Below, in pieces: positions 5,142-5,384 of a DNA stretch of 5,384 bases. The position numbers were made by a program, and so were the translations under genes. Source of the stretch: a bacterium (GTDB lineage: Bacteria; Krumholzibacteriota; Krumholzibacteriia; LZORAL124-64-63); the NCBI GenBank assembly GCA_030635025.1, contig DAOVZQ010000224.1, positions 1 to 5,384 on the forward strand. Reading direction: 5' to 3'. Position 1 is the stretch's first letter, and the number at the start of each line of letters is the position of its first letter. A model generated the notes under the pieces. It was given only the letters and a program-made list of their open reading frames with translations. It was not told the DNA's origin and did not search any database.

Positions 5142-5384
5142 TCAGGCGCCTTCCTTCTCCGCCCAGACCGTGATGGTCTGCAGGATGGTCTGTGTCGCAA
5201 ATTCCATGTCCTTGGCGCAAACCCATTCGGTGTAGCTGTGGAAGCTCTGCTCACCCGTGAAGATGTTGGGTGTGGGCAGACCGCGGGCCGAGAGGTTAGA
5301 CCCGTCGGTGCCGCCGCGGATCGAGCTGAGCTTGGGCTCCAGACCGACGCGCTTGATGCCTTCGGTGGCGTATGCGATGGCGCG
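5142..5384 (-). CDS. pepT: Peptidase T (tripeptidase), C-terminal end only
   Basis: The leftward reading frame enters from the right edge and ends at TGA 5144-5142, giving 80 visible residues; the start and most of the gene are outside the window. Diagnostic segments are SSIRGGTDGSNLSARGLPTPNIFTGEQSFHSYTEWV. RGGTDG is the conserved substrate-side loop, and the His of the F-H-S segment corresponds to a zinc ligand in M20-family peptidases. A C-terminal helix (MEFATQTILQTITVWAEK) completes the catalytic domain. Peptidase T is a cytoplasmic dizinc aminopeptidase releasing the N-terminal residue of tripeptides, about 410 residues long, so about one fifth is seen. Other M20 members share parts of this pattern, but RGGTDG with PTPNIFTG is typical of PepT. 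A strong terminator follows. Confidence 0.9.
   Translation of the reverse strand, partial: RAIAYATEGIKRVGLEPKLSSIRGGTDGSNLSARGLPTPNIFTGEQSFHSYTEWVCAKDMEFATQTILQTITVWAEKEGA

Overview
The window is GC-rich, densely coding bacterial chromosome with no mobile-element, phage, CRISPR or RNA-gene signature. It holds seven protein genes, two of them cut by the window edges. The housekeeping genes (tex, trxA, pepT) do not fix the lineage. High GC, strong GGAGG-type ribosome binding sites, short intergenic gaps and a single-anchor membrane protein of unknown family suggest a Gram-negative-like, environmental, possibly poorly sampled phylum. That placement is inference only.

Left part (1-2439): the C-terminal half of the RNA-binding transcription accessory protein Tex runs rightward off the left edge. 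It converges, with only 19 bases between the two stop codons, on a leftward pair: thioredoxin (trxA) followed 32 bases later by a short alkaline-phosphatase/sulfatase-superfamily enzyme. The enzyme keeps the metal-binding motifs but has threonine where true sulfatases have the cysteine or serine that becomes formylglycine.

Middle (2440-3486): a 181-base intergenic region carries two divergent promoter candidates whose -35 boxes fall on the same small palindrome. The leftward one would drive trxA-hydrolase. The rightward one would drive a 271-residue membrane-anchored protein of unknown function, which ends at a strong intrinsic terminator.

Right part (3485-5384): a tight leftward three-gene operon encodes an SPFH/band-7 (stomatin-like) membrane protein, a two-helix membrane protein with a probable bacterial PH-like domain, and a 55-residue Arc-like ribbon-helix-helix protein. 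Gaps are 9 and 4 bases, and one ribosome binding site overlaps the preceding stop codon. Upstream of the operon is a 23-base interrupted palindrome overlapping a candidate promoter, a plausible operator. Further upstream, a GNRA-loop terminator closes the last gene, the C-terminal end of peptidase T.

The SPFH/PH-like/RHH operon with its putative operator is the most interesting system here: a candidate self-regulated membrane-microdomain module. Its function cannot be read from the sequence alone.
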